Assembly: GCF_003584565.2 (NCBI RefSeq)
Contig: NZ_CP031010.1
Span: 3,224,001 to 3,288,000, forward strand
DNA: 64,000 nt
Reading direction: 5' to 3'
Source: Alteromonas sp. RKMC-009
Lineage (GTDB): Bacteria; Pseudomonadota; Gammaproteobacteria; Enterobacterales; Alteromonadaceae
The translations under genes and the position numbers were made by a program. The stretch's first letter is position 1. Each line of letters starts with the position of its first letter. The notes under the pieces were generated by a model, which did no database searches, was not told the DNA's origin, and worked only from the letters and a program-made list of their open reading frames with translations. Shown here one piece after another: positions 50,501 to 61,208 of the stretch.

Positions 50501-51937
50501 TTACCCCACTGAACCTTCAAGACTAATTTCGAGCAGCTTGCCAGCTTCAACGGCAAATTCCATTGGTAGCTCTTTGAATACTTCTTTACAGAAACCGTTA
50601 ACGATCATCGACACGGCTTTTTCCGCGTCCAGACCACGTTGCTGGCATAAGAATAACTGCTCATCGCTCACTTTCGACGTTGTCGCTTCGTGCTCTACGA
50701 TGGCGGTAGGGTTTCTGCTTTCAATATACGGGAATGTGTGTGCACCGCACTGATCGCCGATTAACAGCGAGTCACATTCGGTAAAGTTACGGGCACCGTC
50801 TGCACGGGGGCCCATCTGCACCAGACCACGGTACGCATTATTGCTCTTACCTGCGGAGATCCCTTTCGAGATAATGGTGGAGCGGGTATTTTTACCCAGG
50901 TGAATCATTTTCGTACCGGTATCGGCCTGCTGGCGTCCACGGGTCAGCGCTACAGAGTAGAATTCGCCCACGCTGTTATCACCTTTAAGTACACAGGAAG
51001 GATACTTCCAGGTAACTGAAGAACCGGTCTCAACCTGAGTCCAGGAAATCTTGGCATTGGTGTGACAAATACCGCGTTTGGTTACGAAGTTATAAATACC
51101 GCCTTTACCGTCTTCGTCACCCGGATACCAGTTCTGTACCGTTGAGTACTTAATTTGTGCGTCATCCATGGCGACCAGCTCAACAACCGCTGCGTGCAGC
51201 TGGTTCTCGTCGCGCTGAGGTGCAGTACAGCCTTCCAGATACGATACGTAACTGCCTTCTTCGGCAACAATCAGCGTACGCTCAAACTGACCGGTGTTCA
51301 TCTCGTTAATGCGGAAATAGGTCGACAACTCCATCGGGCAACGAACGCCTTTTGGAATAAATACGAATGAACCATCGGTGAACACCGCACCATTCAGTGC
51401 AGCATAGAAGTTATCTGTACGCGGCACCACAGAGCCAAGGTATTTCTTAATGAGCTCAGGATATTTGTGAACAGCTTCAGAAATCGGGCAAAAGATAACA
51501 CCGGCCTCTTCCAGCTTTTCACGGAATGTGGTCACAACGGACACAGAATCGAATACCGCATCGACAGCAACACCCGCCAGCATTTCCTGCTCGTGCAGAG
51601 GAATACCCAGTTTCTCGTAGGTACGCAGCAGTTCAGGGTCAACCTCGTCAAGCGACTTAGGTTTGTCCTTCATACTCTTCGGTGCGGAATAGTAAGAAAT
51701 AGCCTGGAAGTCCACTTTAGGATACTCCACATGGGCCCACTCCGGTTCTTCCATTTGCAGCCATGCGTTGTAGGCTTTTAAACGCCATTCAAGCATCCAC
51801 TCCGGCTCACCTTTCATTTCTGAAATGCGTCGGATAACGGATTCGTCCAGTCCACTTTCGAAGGTTTCCGATTCGATTTCAGAATAGAAACCGGCATCGT
51901 ACTTACGCGATAGTGCCTGATCGATCTGTTCACTCAT
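50501..51937 (-). CDS. sufB: Fe-S scaffold subunit SufB
   Basis: The scaffold on which SUF clusters are built. The 478 residues include the conserved N-terminal region [20 protein letters not shown], the beta-helix core with [22 protein letters not shown] and SYLEG, and the C-terminal [29 protein letters not shown] segment bearing the conserved Cys and Glu near the SufD interface. It starts the sufBCDSATE run, 292 bases after the iscS stop and behind its own IscR-operator-bearing promoter. Confidence 0.97.
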   Translation of the reverse strand: MSEQIDQALSRKYDAGFYSEIESETFESGLDESVIRRISEMKGEPEWMLEWRLKAYNAWLQMEEPEWAHVEYPKVDFQAISYYSAPKSMKDKPKSLDEVDPELLRTYEKLGIPLHEQEMLAGVAVDAVFDSVSVVTTFREKLEEAGVIFCPISEAVHKYPELIKKYLGSVVPRTDNFYAALNGAVFTDGSFVFIPKGVRCPMELSTYFRINEMNTGQFERTLIVAEEGSYVSYLEGCTAPQRDENQLHAAVVELVAMDDAQIKYSTVQNWYPGDEDGKGGIYNFVTKRGICHTNAKISWTQVETGSSVTWKYPSCVLKGDNSVGEFYSVALTRGRQQADTGTKMIHLGKNTRSTIISKGISAGKSNNAYRGLVQMGPRADGARNFTECDSLLIGDQCGAHTFPYIESRNPTAIVEHEATTSKVSDEQLFLCQQRGLDAEKAVSMIVNGFCKEVFKELPMEFAVEAGKLLEISLEGSVG

Positions 51938-52063
51938 TATTGGATCTCACCTGTTTGCCTGAAATTGCGGGTCCATTTCATTACAAAGCCATGTCGGTCT
52001 TGCTTTGCATCACTGAAAACAAAACATTGTTTGTCAGCCGGACCAGCGCGATAAATCGGTTAA

Positions 52064-52096
52064 ATTGTATAATACCTGAGTAAACCACTCAAGAAT
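52064..52096 (-). promoter_or_regulatory. sufB promoter with overlapping IscR type-1-like operator
   Basis: Minus strand: TTGAGT (52087-52092), a 17-base spacer and TACAAT (52064-52069). A 25-bp element at 52072-52096, covering the -35 and most of the spacer, agrees with the E. coli IscR type 1 consensus (half-sites YYGACT and AGTCRR) at 21 of 25 positions, with arms CTTGAGT and ACTCAGG. This implies repression by cluster-bound IscR. Confidence 0.65.
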
Positions 52097-52229
52097 TGCT
52101 CCGGGCGCTATACGCTGACAGACCGCTGATGCCGCGCCGGAAAAAGCGTGCGCATCATGCCCGAAACAGGCCGTCAGTTCAATGTTTACGCGGTTGTGAT
52201 ATGGCCAACCGCCCGGTCGTTTGTGCTTG

Positions 52230-53396
52230 CTACTGCGCGCTGCGAAGTGTGGTAACTACACTGCTTACCTTGCTGATCACGTATTCAATGTCAGCCTGTG
52301 TGGTATAACGTCCAACCGTAAAGCGGATCCCGCTGTGTGCCAGTTCCGCACTCATGCCCAGTGCAGCCAGTACATAAGACGGCTCAAGGCTGGCAGATGT
52401 ACATGCAGAACCTGATGATACGGCAATATCATTCAGTGCCATCATTAAGCTTTCGCCATCTACGCCACCAAAGCTGACATTCAGATTTCCCGGCAAGCGC
52501 TGTTCTGCGTGACCATTAAGATATACGTTGTCTAACTGGCTGATGCCTTGCCAGAGCTGGTCACGTAAACCACGTATCCGCTGACTTTCCTCAGCCATTC
52601 CGGCCTCAGCCAGGGCAAAGGCTTCACCCATTCCAACTATCTGGTGAACAGGCAGCGTGCCGGAACGCATGCCCCGCTCATGGCCTCCTCCATGAATTTG
52701 AGCAGAGATTTTCGCTTTAGGGCGACGACGCACGTACAACGCGCCAATACCTTTCGGACCATAAATTTTGTGTGCTGACACTGACAACAAATCAATATCG
52801 AGTTCACTGAGATCCAGCGGCAGCTTTCCGGCAGATTGTGCAGCATCCACATGAAACAGAATGTCTCTTTCGCGACATAACTTACCGATGGCTGCAATAT
52901 CCTGAATCACACCGATTTCATTGTTCGCATGCATCACGCTTACCAGAACGGTATCATCCCGCATAGCGCCGGCAATCTGTTCAGAGGTAATGAGACCATC
53001 GCTGTCCACAGCCAGTACCGTAACTTCAAAGCCTCTTTCAGCCAGTGCATCACAGGTATCCAGCACGGCTTTATGTTCAGTGTTAACGGTAATGATATGC
53101 TTACCCTTGCTAAAGTTAGCTTCAGCAGCACCTTTTATCGCCAGGTTGTTGGACTCAGTGGCTCCTGAGGTAAAAACAATTTCTCTGGGATCGCAGTTGA
53201 ATACATCGGCAATCTGATTACGGGCGATATCTACCGCTTCTTCAGCAACCCAGCCGTAGCGATACGTACGGGAGGCCGGATTTCCAAAGTTTCCGTCCAT
53301 GGTTAAGCACGCCATCATTTTCTCTGCCACACGGGGATCGACCGGTGTGGTGGCGGCATAGTCTAAATAAACGGGTTGTGTACGGGCTTGAGTCAT
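52230..53396 (-). CDS. iscS: IscS-type cysteine desulphurase with shortened C-terminus
   Basis: A class I PLP cysteine desulphurase. The 388 residues align with E. coli IscS from [16 protein letters not shown] onward: PLP lysine Lys210 in [13 protein letters not shown], catalytic loop Cys332 in [15 protein letters not shown], and [21 protein letters not shown]. It stops at TLRSAQ, about 20 residues before the E. coli end, losing the WEMYKQGVDL tail involved in IscU docking. It overlaps the iscR stop by four bases. With no iscU beside it, its sulphur may go to SUF, tRNA thiolation or thiamine synthesis. Confidence 0.93.
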   Translation of the reverse strand: MTQARTQPVYLDYAATTPVDPRVAEKMMACLTMDGNFGNPASRTYRYGWVAEEAVDIARNQIADVFNCDPREIVFTSGATESNNLAIKGAAEANFSKGKHIITVNTEHKAVLDTCDALAERGFEVTVLAVDSDGLITSEQIAGAMRDDTVLVSVMHANNEIGVIQDIAAIGKLCRERDILFHVDAAQSAGKLPLDLSELDIDLLSVSAHKIYGPKGIGALYVRRRPKAKISAQIHGGGHERGMRSGTLPVHQIVGMGEAFALAEAGMAEESQRIRGLRDQLWQGISQLDNVYLNGHAEQRLPGNLNVSFGGVDGESLMMALNDIAVSSGSACTSASLEPSYVLAALGMSAELAHSGIRFTVGRYTTQADIEYVISKVSSVVTTLRSAQ

Positions 53397-53881
53397 GACA
53401 ACTGAATGCTAACCTTGATGTCTTCCAGAGGTTTAATAATGGATGTTTGCTTATCCTGGCGCCCGGCCACTTCCTGCACTTCACGCTGAGACATCAGTTC
53501 ACCCAACGTAATGGAATCCAGAAACACGCTGATACGGTCGCTCAGATCCTGCCAGAGGCTGTGAGTCAGGCAACGTTCACCGCCCTGACAATCAGCCTGT
53601 CCCTGACAGCGGGTAGCATCAACGGATTCATCAACGGCGCGGATGACCTCACCCACAGCAATTCGCATGGCATCGCGGCCCAGCAAATAACCGCCGCCCG
53701 GACCGCGTACACTGTCGACCAGCTTCTCTTTACGAAGTCTGGAGAACAGTTGCTCTAAATATGATAATGAAATTTCCTGACGCTCGGAAATGTCAGCCAG
53801 CGGCACAGGACCGCGGGTTGAATGCAACGCAACATCCAGCATAGCTGTAACGGCGTAGCGCCCTTTTGACGTTAATTTCAT
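53393..53881 (-). CDS. iscR: Rrf2-family Fe-S regulator IscR
   Basis: A transcription regulator that senses cluster supply. The 162 residues equal E. coli IscR: a winged helix-turn-helix ([48 protein letters not shown]) and the [2Fe-2S] ligands Cys92, Cys98, Cys104 and His107 in [17 protein letters not shown] at the same positions. Holo-IscR represses type 1 sites. Two such sites lie directly upstream of this gene, and one before sufB, so autoregulation plus control of suf is expected. It is first in the iscR-iscS pair. Confidence 0.97.
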   Translation of the reverse strand: MKLTSKGRYAVTAMLDVALHSTRGPVPLADISERQEISLSYLEQLFSRLRKEKLVDSVRGPGGGYLLGRDAMRIAVGEVIRAVDESVDATRCQGQADCQGGERCLTHSLWQDLSDRISVFLDSITLGELMSQREVQEVAGRQDKQTSIIKPLEDIKVSIQLS

Positions 53882-53910
53882 GACTCTCTCCCAGCCTTTT
53901 TCAGGCGGGA

Positions 53911-53968
53911 ATTGTTACATTCCCGACTAAAATGGTCAAGTATTTAACCTGGTAAATTAGTCAGGTAT
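53911..53968 (-). promoter_or_regulatory. iscR promoter with two abutting IscR type-1-like operators
   Basis: Minus strand: TTGACC (53934-53939), 16 bases, TAACAAT (53911-53917). The proximal 25-bp site (53919-53943) matches the IscR type 1 consensus at 23 of 25 positions and covers the -35. The distal site (53944-53968) matches at 20 of 25 and abuts it exactly. E. coli iscR also has tandem type 1 sites. Confidence 0.78.
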
Positions 53969-53983
53969 TATTTATCAGCTTAA

Positions 53984-54805
53984 TCAGATTTTCGGGTCAA
54001 AATCGTCCTGCACTTCGCCCTGTTGAGGCACCACAGGGTCAATCCCCGTATCAGCGAAGTCTTCAGCTTTAATGGCATGCAGATTGTCAGTACACACATC
54101 ACCGCCCATTGCGCGGATAACGCCGCAAAGTTCTTCCACCTTATTGTCCATCTGGTGAATATGCTCAAGCATAACGCCCATGGCATTGGCAACCGGGTCA
54201 GGATTGTCTGTAGAAACGGCGTAAGCATCGAAACCGTATTTCTCGGCAATCTGGTGACGACGGGTAATTTGCGGATCATCTGATGCAGTTTTTTGGGTTT
54301 TAACGATGCGTCCGGGAATACCCACCACCGTTGCTCCGGCCGGTGTATCCTTGACAACAACCGAGTTAGAGCCGATTTTTGCCCCTTCAGCAATCACGAT
54401 GGGGCCAAGCACTTTCGCACCGGCACCGACGACCACGTTTTTCTCCAGGGTAGGATGACGTTTTCCGGCCTTCCAGCTTGTACCACCCAGCGTTACACCA
54501 TGATACAAAGTGACGTCATCACCAATAACCGCCGTTTCACCAATGACAACCCCCATGCCATGGTCGATGAATACTCGTCTGCCAAGTGTGGCGCCCGGGT
54601 GAATTTCGATACCCGTTAACCAGCGGCTGAACGTAGACAACGTGCGCGCCAGCCATTTTAAGTCGTGTTTCCACAGTTTATGACTGATCCTGTGCAGCCA
54701 GATAGCATGCAGGCCGGGGTAATTGGTCAGTACTTCAAAGGTATTCCTTGCCGCAGGGTCACGGTGAAAGACGCCTTTTATATCTTCTTTTATTCGCGGA
54801 AACAC
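53984..54805 (-). CDS. cysE: Serine O-acetyltransferase
   Basis: It makes O-acetylserine for cysteine synthesis, feeding substrate to the two desulphurases next door. The 273 residues equal E. coli CysE: an N-terminal helical domain ([26 protein letters not shown]...) and a left-handed beta-helix of hexapeptide repeats with the active-site stretch [29 protein letters not shown]. The C-terminal tail ends in QDDFDPKI, an Ile terminus like that of CysE proteins that dock CysK. It lies between trmJ and iscR on one strand. Confidence 0.96.
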   Translation of the reverse strand: MFPRIKEDIKGVFHRDPAARNTFEVLTNYPGLHAIWLHRISHKLWKHDLKWLARTLSTFSRWLTGIEIHPGATLGRRVFIDHGMGVVIGETAVIGDDVTLYHGVTLGGTSWKAGKRHPTLEKNVVVGAGAKVLGPIVIAEGAKIGSNSVVVKDTPAGATVVGIPGRIVKTQKTASDDPQITRRHQIAEKYGFDAYAVSTDNPDPVANAMGVMLEHIHQMDNKVEELCGVIRAMGGDVCTDNLHAIKAEDFADTGIDPVVPQQGEVQDDFDPKI

Positions 54806-54815
54806 GGTACGACCC

Positions 54816-55529
54816 TCACTTTACGGCTTTGTCGATGGACGACAAAATGCCGCGCAGAATGTTCAGTTCCTGACTTTCCGGACGGGCACGGTTGAACAGA
54901 CGGCGTAATTTGGTCATCACCATGCCCGGATGGTTCTTAACAATAAAGTTTGTACCGGTAAGGGTTTGTTCGAGGTGCTGGTAAAAACGTTCCAGATCTT
55001 CGTTTAACGGGTAGTCATTTTCAGTGGGAGGGAACGCATCTTTCTCCAGCCACGCCATGCGCACTTCATAGCATAATGTCTGTACTGCGGCGGCAAGATT
55101 CAGTGAGCTGTATTCCGGATTGGCGGGAATGCACACATGGAAATGGCATTGCTGCAGCTCTTCATTCGTCAGACCGTTATTTTCACGGCCAAATACCAGT
55201 GCCACCGGATAATCCGGTACTTCTTCAATCAGTTTACGACCGCAGCTGCGGGGTTCCAGCATTGGCCAGGAGTGAGTTCTTGAACGTGCAGAAGTCCCTA
55301 CGACCAGTCCGCAGTCAGCAACCGCTTCCTGAAGCGTGGCAACAGTTTTCGCATTTGCCAGCACATCACCGGCGCCGGCCGCTAATGCACTGGCGTGGCC
55401 ATCCGGCGCACTCACAGGATCAACCAGATACAGGTTACTCAGGCCCATGGTTTTCATCGCCCTTGCGGTTGAACCAATATTGCCTGTGTGGGATGTATTA
55501 ACCAGTACTATCCGGATGTTGTCGAGCAT
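54816..55529 (-). CDS. trmJ: tRNA (cytidine/uridine-2'-O-)-methyltransferase TrmJ
   Basis: A SPOUT-class enzyme that methylates the ribose at tRNA position 32. From the ATG at 55529 it has 237 residues with [21 protein letters not shown] at the N-terminus, the knot motif [15 protein letters not shown] and [21 protein letters not shown] at 55544 would add five residues without a ribosome site, whereas AAGG precedes the ATG. It is followed by cysE after ten bases. The suhB-trmJ-iscR order matches E. coli with cysE inserted. Confidence 0.95.
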   Translation of the reverse strand: MLDNIRIVLVNTSHTGNIGSTARAMKTMGLSNLYLVDPVSAPDGHASALAAGAGDVLANAKTVATLQEAVADCGLVVGTSARSRTHSWPMLEPRSCGRKLIEEVPDYPVALVFGRENNGLTNEELQQCHFHVCIPANPEYSSLNLAAAVQTLCYEVRMAWLEKDAFPPTENDYPLNEDLERFYQHLEQTLTGTNFIVKNHPGMVMTKLRRLFNRARPESQELNILRGILSSIDKAVK

Positions 55530-55735
55530 GCGTGTTACCTTCACCTATTTTGCGGGTGGCGGATAATAGCACAATAGCTTTCTGGATGGCTATTTACCCC
55601 GCCCTGCCGGGGCCGTTTTTTCGCCGCCGGCCATTGCATATTTTAGCGGCTCTGTTAAACTTCGCGCGCTTTCAACGTGTATGGTCAATTTCCGTACAAC
55701 GTTTACTATGATCTTTTACAATTGGTGGTTTACTT

Positions 55736-56512
55736 ATGCATCCTATGCTGAATATTGCGGTGCGCGCTGCGCGTGTTGCCGGAACAATCATTGTGCGCGG
55801 TTTTGAGAATCGTGCTGACCTGACGAAAGAAGTGAAAGGCGCCAATGACTACGTAACGCAAATCGACAAAGAAGCCGAAAAGGCGATTATCAACAAAATT
55901 CAGCAGTCTTACCCGGATCACAGCTTTCTGGGTGAAGAAAGTGGCGAAACCCACGGTAAGGATTCAGATTTTCAGTGGGTTATTGATCCACTGGACGGAA
56001 CCACCAACTTTGTAAAAGGTATCCCCCATTTCTGTGTTTCCATTGCTCTTCTGCACAAAGGTCGCCTTGACCAGGCTGTTGTTTTTGATCCTATCCGCAG
56101 TGAAATTTTCACCGCCAGCCGTGGTCAGGGTGCTCAGTTGAACGGCTACCGTATCCGTGTAACCAAACCCCGCGACCTGACTGAAACTGTACTGGCTACT
56201 GCCCTGCCGTTTAAAAACAAAGCACAGTTTGGTGAGTATGCCCTCGGCCTGAACAAAATCTTCCACGAATGTGGCGATATCCGCCGCGCTGGCAGTGCTG
56301 CGCTGGATCTGGCTTACGTTGCAGCCGGCCGTGTAGACGGTTACTGGGAACGTGGTATTAAGGCATGGGACATCGCAGCAGGTGAACTGCTGGTGCGTGA
56401 AGCAGGCGGCCTGGTAACTGATTTTAAAGGTAACAACGACCCTCTTTACAAAGGTGAAATCGTAGCCGGCAGCCCGAAAGTGGTTCAGGGCCTCGTAAAG
56501 CATCTGAAGTAA
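55736..56512 (+). CDS. suhB: Inositol-1-monophosphatase family protein SuhB
   Basis: A Mg-dependent phosphatase; in E. coli it also acts in rRNA antitermination complexes. The 258 residues contain the metal-binding motifs FLGEESGE (around Glu68-Glu69) and WVIDPLDGTTNFVKGIPHFCVSIAL, and the second signature WDIAAGELLVREAGG. It is divergent from trmJ with 206 bases between the start codons, and ends with an intrinsic terminator. Confidence 0.95.
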   Translation: MHPMLNIAVRAARVAGTIIVRGFENRADLTKEVKGANDYVTQIDKEAEKAIINKIQQSYPDHSFLGEESGETHGKDSDFQWVIDPLDGTTNFVKGIPHFCVSIALLHKGRLDQAVVFDPIRSEIFTASRGQGAQLNGYRIRVTKPRDLTETVLATALPFKNKAQFGEYALGLNKIFHECGDIRRAGSAALDLAYVAAGRVDGYWERGIKAWDIAAGELLVREAGGLVTDFKGNNDPLYKGEIVAGSPKVVQGLVKHLK

Positions 56513-56561
56513 GAAGCATCTGAAGAAAGGTGCACACTTCCACGGAAGTTAAAACGCATTC

Positions 56562-56591
56562 AAAGGCCAGCGCAAACCCGCTGGCCTTTTT
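56562..56591 (+). terminator. Intrinsic terminator after suhB
   Basis: Stem AAAGGCCAGC/GCTGGCCTTT (10 bp) with an eight-base loop, followed by TT. It is 49 bases past the suhB stop. Confidence 0.8.
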
Positions 56592-56684
56592 GTAATTGCT
56601 GCCCTGAAAAGGTGCTGTAAATTTCAACGACTGTTCACAATCCACCCTATACAAACCGTCATTTGATACCGGCAAACGGGTCAT

Positions 56685-56712
56685 AAAAAAAGGCCGCTGA
56701 CAAAGCGACCTT
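56685..56712 (-). terminator. Intrinsic terminator after secF
   Basis: Minus strand: stem AAGGTCGCT/AGCGGCCTT (one G-T pair) with a five-base loop, followed by seven Ts. It starts 27 bases past the secF stop. Confidence 0.85.
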
Positions 56713-56738
56713 CTTCAACATCGTACTCCCGTATTTGT

Positions 56739-57680
56739 TTACGGAAGCGGGTCCATATCGGCACCTTCTTTCTCTACCTGCGGCGGCATCAGGTCTTCTT
56801 TACTGATCCCCAGTGCCAGCGCAACAGAGCTGGCAATATAGATTGAAGAGTACGTACCTACCGCAACACCAAACAGCAGCGCTGTTGCGAAACCGTGAAT
56901 AAGCGCACCGCCTTTATAGAAAAGCGCAACCAGTACCAGCACCGTGGTCAGTGAAGTAATGATGGTACGATTCAAGGTTTGCGACAGAGAGATATTTACA
57001 ATCTCTGTAGGCTCACCCTTACGGATTTTGCGGAAGTTTTCACGGATACGGTCGCACACAACGATGGTATCGTTCAGCGAGTAACCGATAACCGCCAGCA
57101 CAGCGGCCAGTACTGTCAGATCAAATTCGATTTGCAGTACAGAAAACAAACCCAGGGTAAGAATAACGTCGTGTACCAGCGCGGCCACAGAACCCAGCGC
57201 AAAGCGCCATTCGAACCGCATGGCAACGTACACAAGAATACACAGCAGTGCCACCAGCATGGCGAGACCGCCCTGCTCTGTCAGTTCATCACCCACCTGC
57301 GGACCAACGAACTCAATACGACGCATGTCTACGGTTTCACCGTCAGCACGCAGTGCAGCAAGTACCTGGTCGCCAATGGCAGAGGCTTTTACACCATCCC
57401 GGGGCGCGATACGTATAAGCACATCCTGACTGCTTCCGAAGTTTTGTACAACGGCATCAGCAAAATCTGCTCCGGCCAGCTCAGAACGGATCTTCTCAAG
57501 GTCAGCGGATTCTTCATAACCCACTTCAATGAGTGTTCCGCCTGTGAAGTCCAGTCCCCAGTTCAGACTGTTCATGCCCAGCGACACCAGTGAGCCGAGA
57601 ATAAGCACAGTTGACAGGATCATGGTTGCTACACGCAACCGCATAAAGTTAACCGTATGGTTCAAAGATAAAAATTGCAT
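56739..57680 (-). CDS. secF: Protein translocase subunit SecF
   Basis: An RND-type inner-membrane protein that, with SecD, uses the proton gradient to pull secreted chains across the membrane. The 313 residues have the start region MSLNSLNWGLDFTGGTLIEV-like sequence (here NWGLDFTGGTLIEVGY), a periplasmic domain of about 100 residues and five further helices including VIGYSLNDTIVVCDRIRENFR. It follows secD after 12 bases. Confidence 0.97.
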   Translation of the reverse strand: MQFLSLNHTVNFMRLRVATMILSTVLILGSLVSLGMNSLNWGLDFTGGTLIEVGYEESADLEKIRSELAGADFADAVVQNFGSSQDVLIRIAPRDGVKASAIGDQVLAALRADGETVDMRRIEFVGPQVGDELTEQGGLAMLVALLCILVYVAMRFEWRFALGSVAALVHDVILTLGLFSVLQIEFDLTVLAAVLAVIGYSLNDTIVVCDRIRENFRKIRKGEPTEIVNISLSQTLNRTIITSLTTVLVLVALFYKGGALIHGFATALLFGVAVGTYSSIYIASSVALALGISKEDLMPPQVEKEGADMDPLP

Positions 57681-57692
57681 AGTAACGGTTCC

Positions 57693-59537
57693 TTATATCG
57701 GCAGCGAAGTGACGCGGCGGCCGCCCCAGATTGCATTGGTGATAACACGGGTCACCAGAATAGCGGTGAACATGGATGTCGCAATACCAATCATCAGCGT
57801 GATGGAGAAGCCTTTAATCGGACCTGTACCCACAGCAAACAGGATCATACCGGCAATAAAGGTAGTCACGTTTGCATCCAGGATGGTAGAAAACGCACTG
57901 TCATAGCCCATATGAATGGCTTGCTGAGGACTGCGTCCGTCACGAAGTTCTTCGCGAATACGCTCGAAAATCAGTACGTTGGCGTCTACCGCCATACCAA
58001 CGGTCAATACAATACCCGCCATACCCGGTAAGGTCAGGGTCGCGCCGGGGATCATAGACATCACACCGATGATGATTACCAGGTTGCTCACCAGAGCCAC
58101 ATTGGCAATCAGGCCAAACGCTTTGTAGTAAACAATCATGAAAATCAGAACCGCTGCCAGACCCCAAACGATGGCCTGCATACCCATTGCGATGTTTTCT
58201 GCTCCCAGACTTGGGCCAACGGTACGTTCTTCAACAATTTGAATGGGGGCAATCAATGCTCCGGCACGAAGCAGTAAAGACAGGTCACGGGCTTCTTTCG
58301 GAGAATCCAGACCGGTAATACGGAAGCTGCTGCCCAACTGCGCACGAATCGTTGCGATACTGATCACTTCTTCATGCTTTTCGAAAATCAGTTTACCGGC
58401 GTCATTACGTTCACCGGTCGACTTGTACTCGATGAAAACCGTCGCCATGGGCTTGCCGATATTGCTGCGGGTAGAACGGGACATCTTGTTACCACCCTCG
58501 GAATCCAGCGAGATGTTTACCTGCGGGATACCGTATTCATCAACGCCGCTGTTTGCGTCAGTAATGTGGTTACCGGTAAGCATGATGCGTTTTTCAAGCA
58601 ACTGAGGACGGCCGCTCTGGTCGTTAATCAGTTGAGACCCGGCCGGCACACGGCCATTAACAGCATCAGCAACGTCGTGGTCTAAGTCCACCATGCGGAA
58701 TTCCAGCGTTGCAGTGGCATTCAAAATTTCTTTTGCCCGTGCGGTATCCTGAATACCCGGTAACTGCACCACAATCCGGTCTGCGCCCTGTTTCTGAACA
58801 ACAGGCTCAGCAACACCTAACTGGTTTACACGGTTACGGATGATGGTGATGTTTTGTTTTACTGCGTTATCACGGATTTCAGATAATTTGGCCTCAGAGA
58901 AAGCGGCGCGTAATTTCATGCCTTCCACTTCTTCAAAGCTCAGGTCACGATTCTGGTTGCGCAGGAAGAACTCTGCTTTTTCCAGCGTCTCCTGATCACG
59001 GAACGTGATATCCAGATAATCATCATGCTGAGACACGGTACGGTAGCGCAGACCTTCTTCACGCAGAGAGGTTCTGAAACCGTTTTCTGCATCTTCCAGA
59101 GATTTCTTGATTGCCTCGCTCATATCCACTTCCATCAGAAAGTGAACACCGCCACGCAAATCCAGACCCAGCTTCATGGGAGAACCACCCAGGTTTTCCA
59201 GCCATTCCGGCGTATCCGGCGCCAGGTTCATAGCGACGTAATAATCCGTACCCAGTTCTTTTTCGAGTAATTCACGGGCGCGAAGCTGAGCATCACTGCT
59301 GTTCAGGCGAACCAGGATTTGCTCGTTTTCGAATTCGGTTTTCTTAACACTGATATTGTTGGCTTTCAGTGCATCCTGAACGCGGGTAACCAGTTGTTCA
59401 TCAACTTTGGCATCGCGTCCGGCAGAAATCTGCACGGCGTTATCTTCACCGTAAATGTTGGGAAGTGCATATAATGCACAGAGGCCAATAATAAAAATGA
59501 CCACCAGCACTTTCCAGATCGAGTTTTTATTTAACAC
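57693..59537 (-). CDS. secD: Protein translocase subunit SecD
   Basis: The partner of SecF, with six helices and a large periplasmic domain. The 614 residues equal the E. coli length. Seen are the first helix [35 protein letters not shown], the periplasmic P1 domain with [24 protein letters not shown], and the membrane part with [21 protein letters not shown] carrying the conserved Asp for proton conduction. A strong hairpin stands between yajC and this start. Confidence 0.98.
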   Translation of the reverse strand: MLNKNSIWKVLVVIFIIGLCALYALPNIYGEDNAVQISAGRDAKVDEQLVTRVQDALKANNISVKKTEFENEQILVRLNSSDAQLRARELLEKELGTDYYVAMNLAPDTPEWLENLGGSPMKLGLDLRGGVHFLMEVDMSEAIKKSLEDAENGFRTSLREEGLRYRTVSQHDDYLDITFRDQETLEKAEFFLRNQNRDLSFEEVEGMKLRAAFSEAKLSEIRDNAVKQNITIIRNRVNQLGVAEPVVQKQGADRIVVQLPGIQDTARAKEILNATATLEFRMVDLDHDVADAVNGRVPAGSQLINDQSGRPQLLEKRIMLTGNHITDANSGVDEYGIPQVNISLDSEGGNKMSRSTRSNIGKPMATVFIEYKSTGERNDAGKLIFEKHEEVISIATIRAQLGSSFRITGLDSPKEARDLSLLLRAGALIAPIQIVEERTVGPSLGAENIAMGMQAIVWGLAAVLIFMIVYYKAFGLIANVALVSNLVIIIGVMSMIPGATLTLPGMAGIVLTVGMAVDANVLIFERIREELRDGRSPQQAIHMGYDSAFSTILDANVTTFIAGMILFAVGTGPIKGFSITLMIGIATSMFTAILVTRVITNAIWGGRRVTSLPI

Positions 59538-59556
59538 AGGAACTTCCTTTTACCAG

Positions 59557-59579
59557 AGAGCCGGGAAAATCCCGGCTCT
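59557..59579 (-). promoter_or_regulatory. Intercistronic hairpin between yajC and secD
   Basis: A perfect 10-bp stem AGAGCCGGGA/TCCCGGCTCT with a three-base loop and no U tract, so it is not an intrinsic terminator. It may protect or process the yajC-secD message. Confidence 0.55.
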
Positions 59580-59590
59580 GGCAGCATAGC

Positions 59591-59929
59591 TTAAATCGAT
59601 TTCATCGTGCCTTTTGGCAGCACTGCAGAAACAGAGGTTTTCTGGATAACGATATTGGTTTCATCGTTTAACGCAATTTCAATAAAGTCTTTTTCTTCAG
59701 ATACCTTAGTGATGCGTCCTACCAGGCCACCCTGGGTGAGAATTTCATCCCCTTTGCCCAGTGAAGAGACCAGATTTTTATGCTCTTTAACACGCTTGGC
59801 TTGCGGGCGGTAAAGCAGGAAGTAGAAGATAAGACCGAATACACCCAGCATAATGAGCATTTCGAAACCGCCACCCTGTGGTTGACCACCGGCGGATTGC
59901 GCGTAAGCGTTAGAAATAAACAAGCTCAT
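59591..59929 (-). CDS. yajC: Sec translocon accessory subunit YajC
   Basis: A small inner-membrane protein that associates with SecDF and YidC. The 112 residues have one helix (about 23-42, FEMLIMLGVFGLIFYFLLYRPQ) followed by RPQAKRVKEHKNLVSSLGKGDEILTQGGLVGRI, the family signature. It lies between tgt and secD in the conserved queA-tgt-yajC-secD-secF order, 27 bases after tgt. Confidence 0.97.
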   Translation of the reverse strand: MSLFISNAYAQSAGGQPQGGGFEMLIMLGVFGLIFYFLLYRPQAKRVKEHKNLVSSLGKGDEILTQGGLVGRITKVSEEKDFIEIALNDETNIVIQKTSVSAVLPKGTMKSI

Positions 59930-59956
59930 AATTTCCTCATTTTTTAAATGTTGTTG

Positions 59957-61189
<1,233 letters not shown>

Positions 61190-61208
61190 TTAAACGCAAC
61201 CCTGCTCT

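Noticed and set aside
52096..52229. Possible remnant of the missing IscS tail or of iscU downstream of iscS
   Set aside because: No frame in this stretch reads anything like WEMYKQGVDL or an IscU N-terminus.
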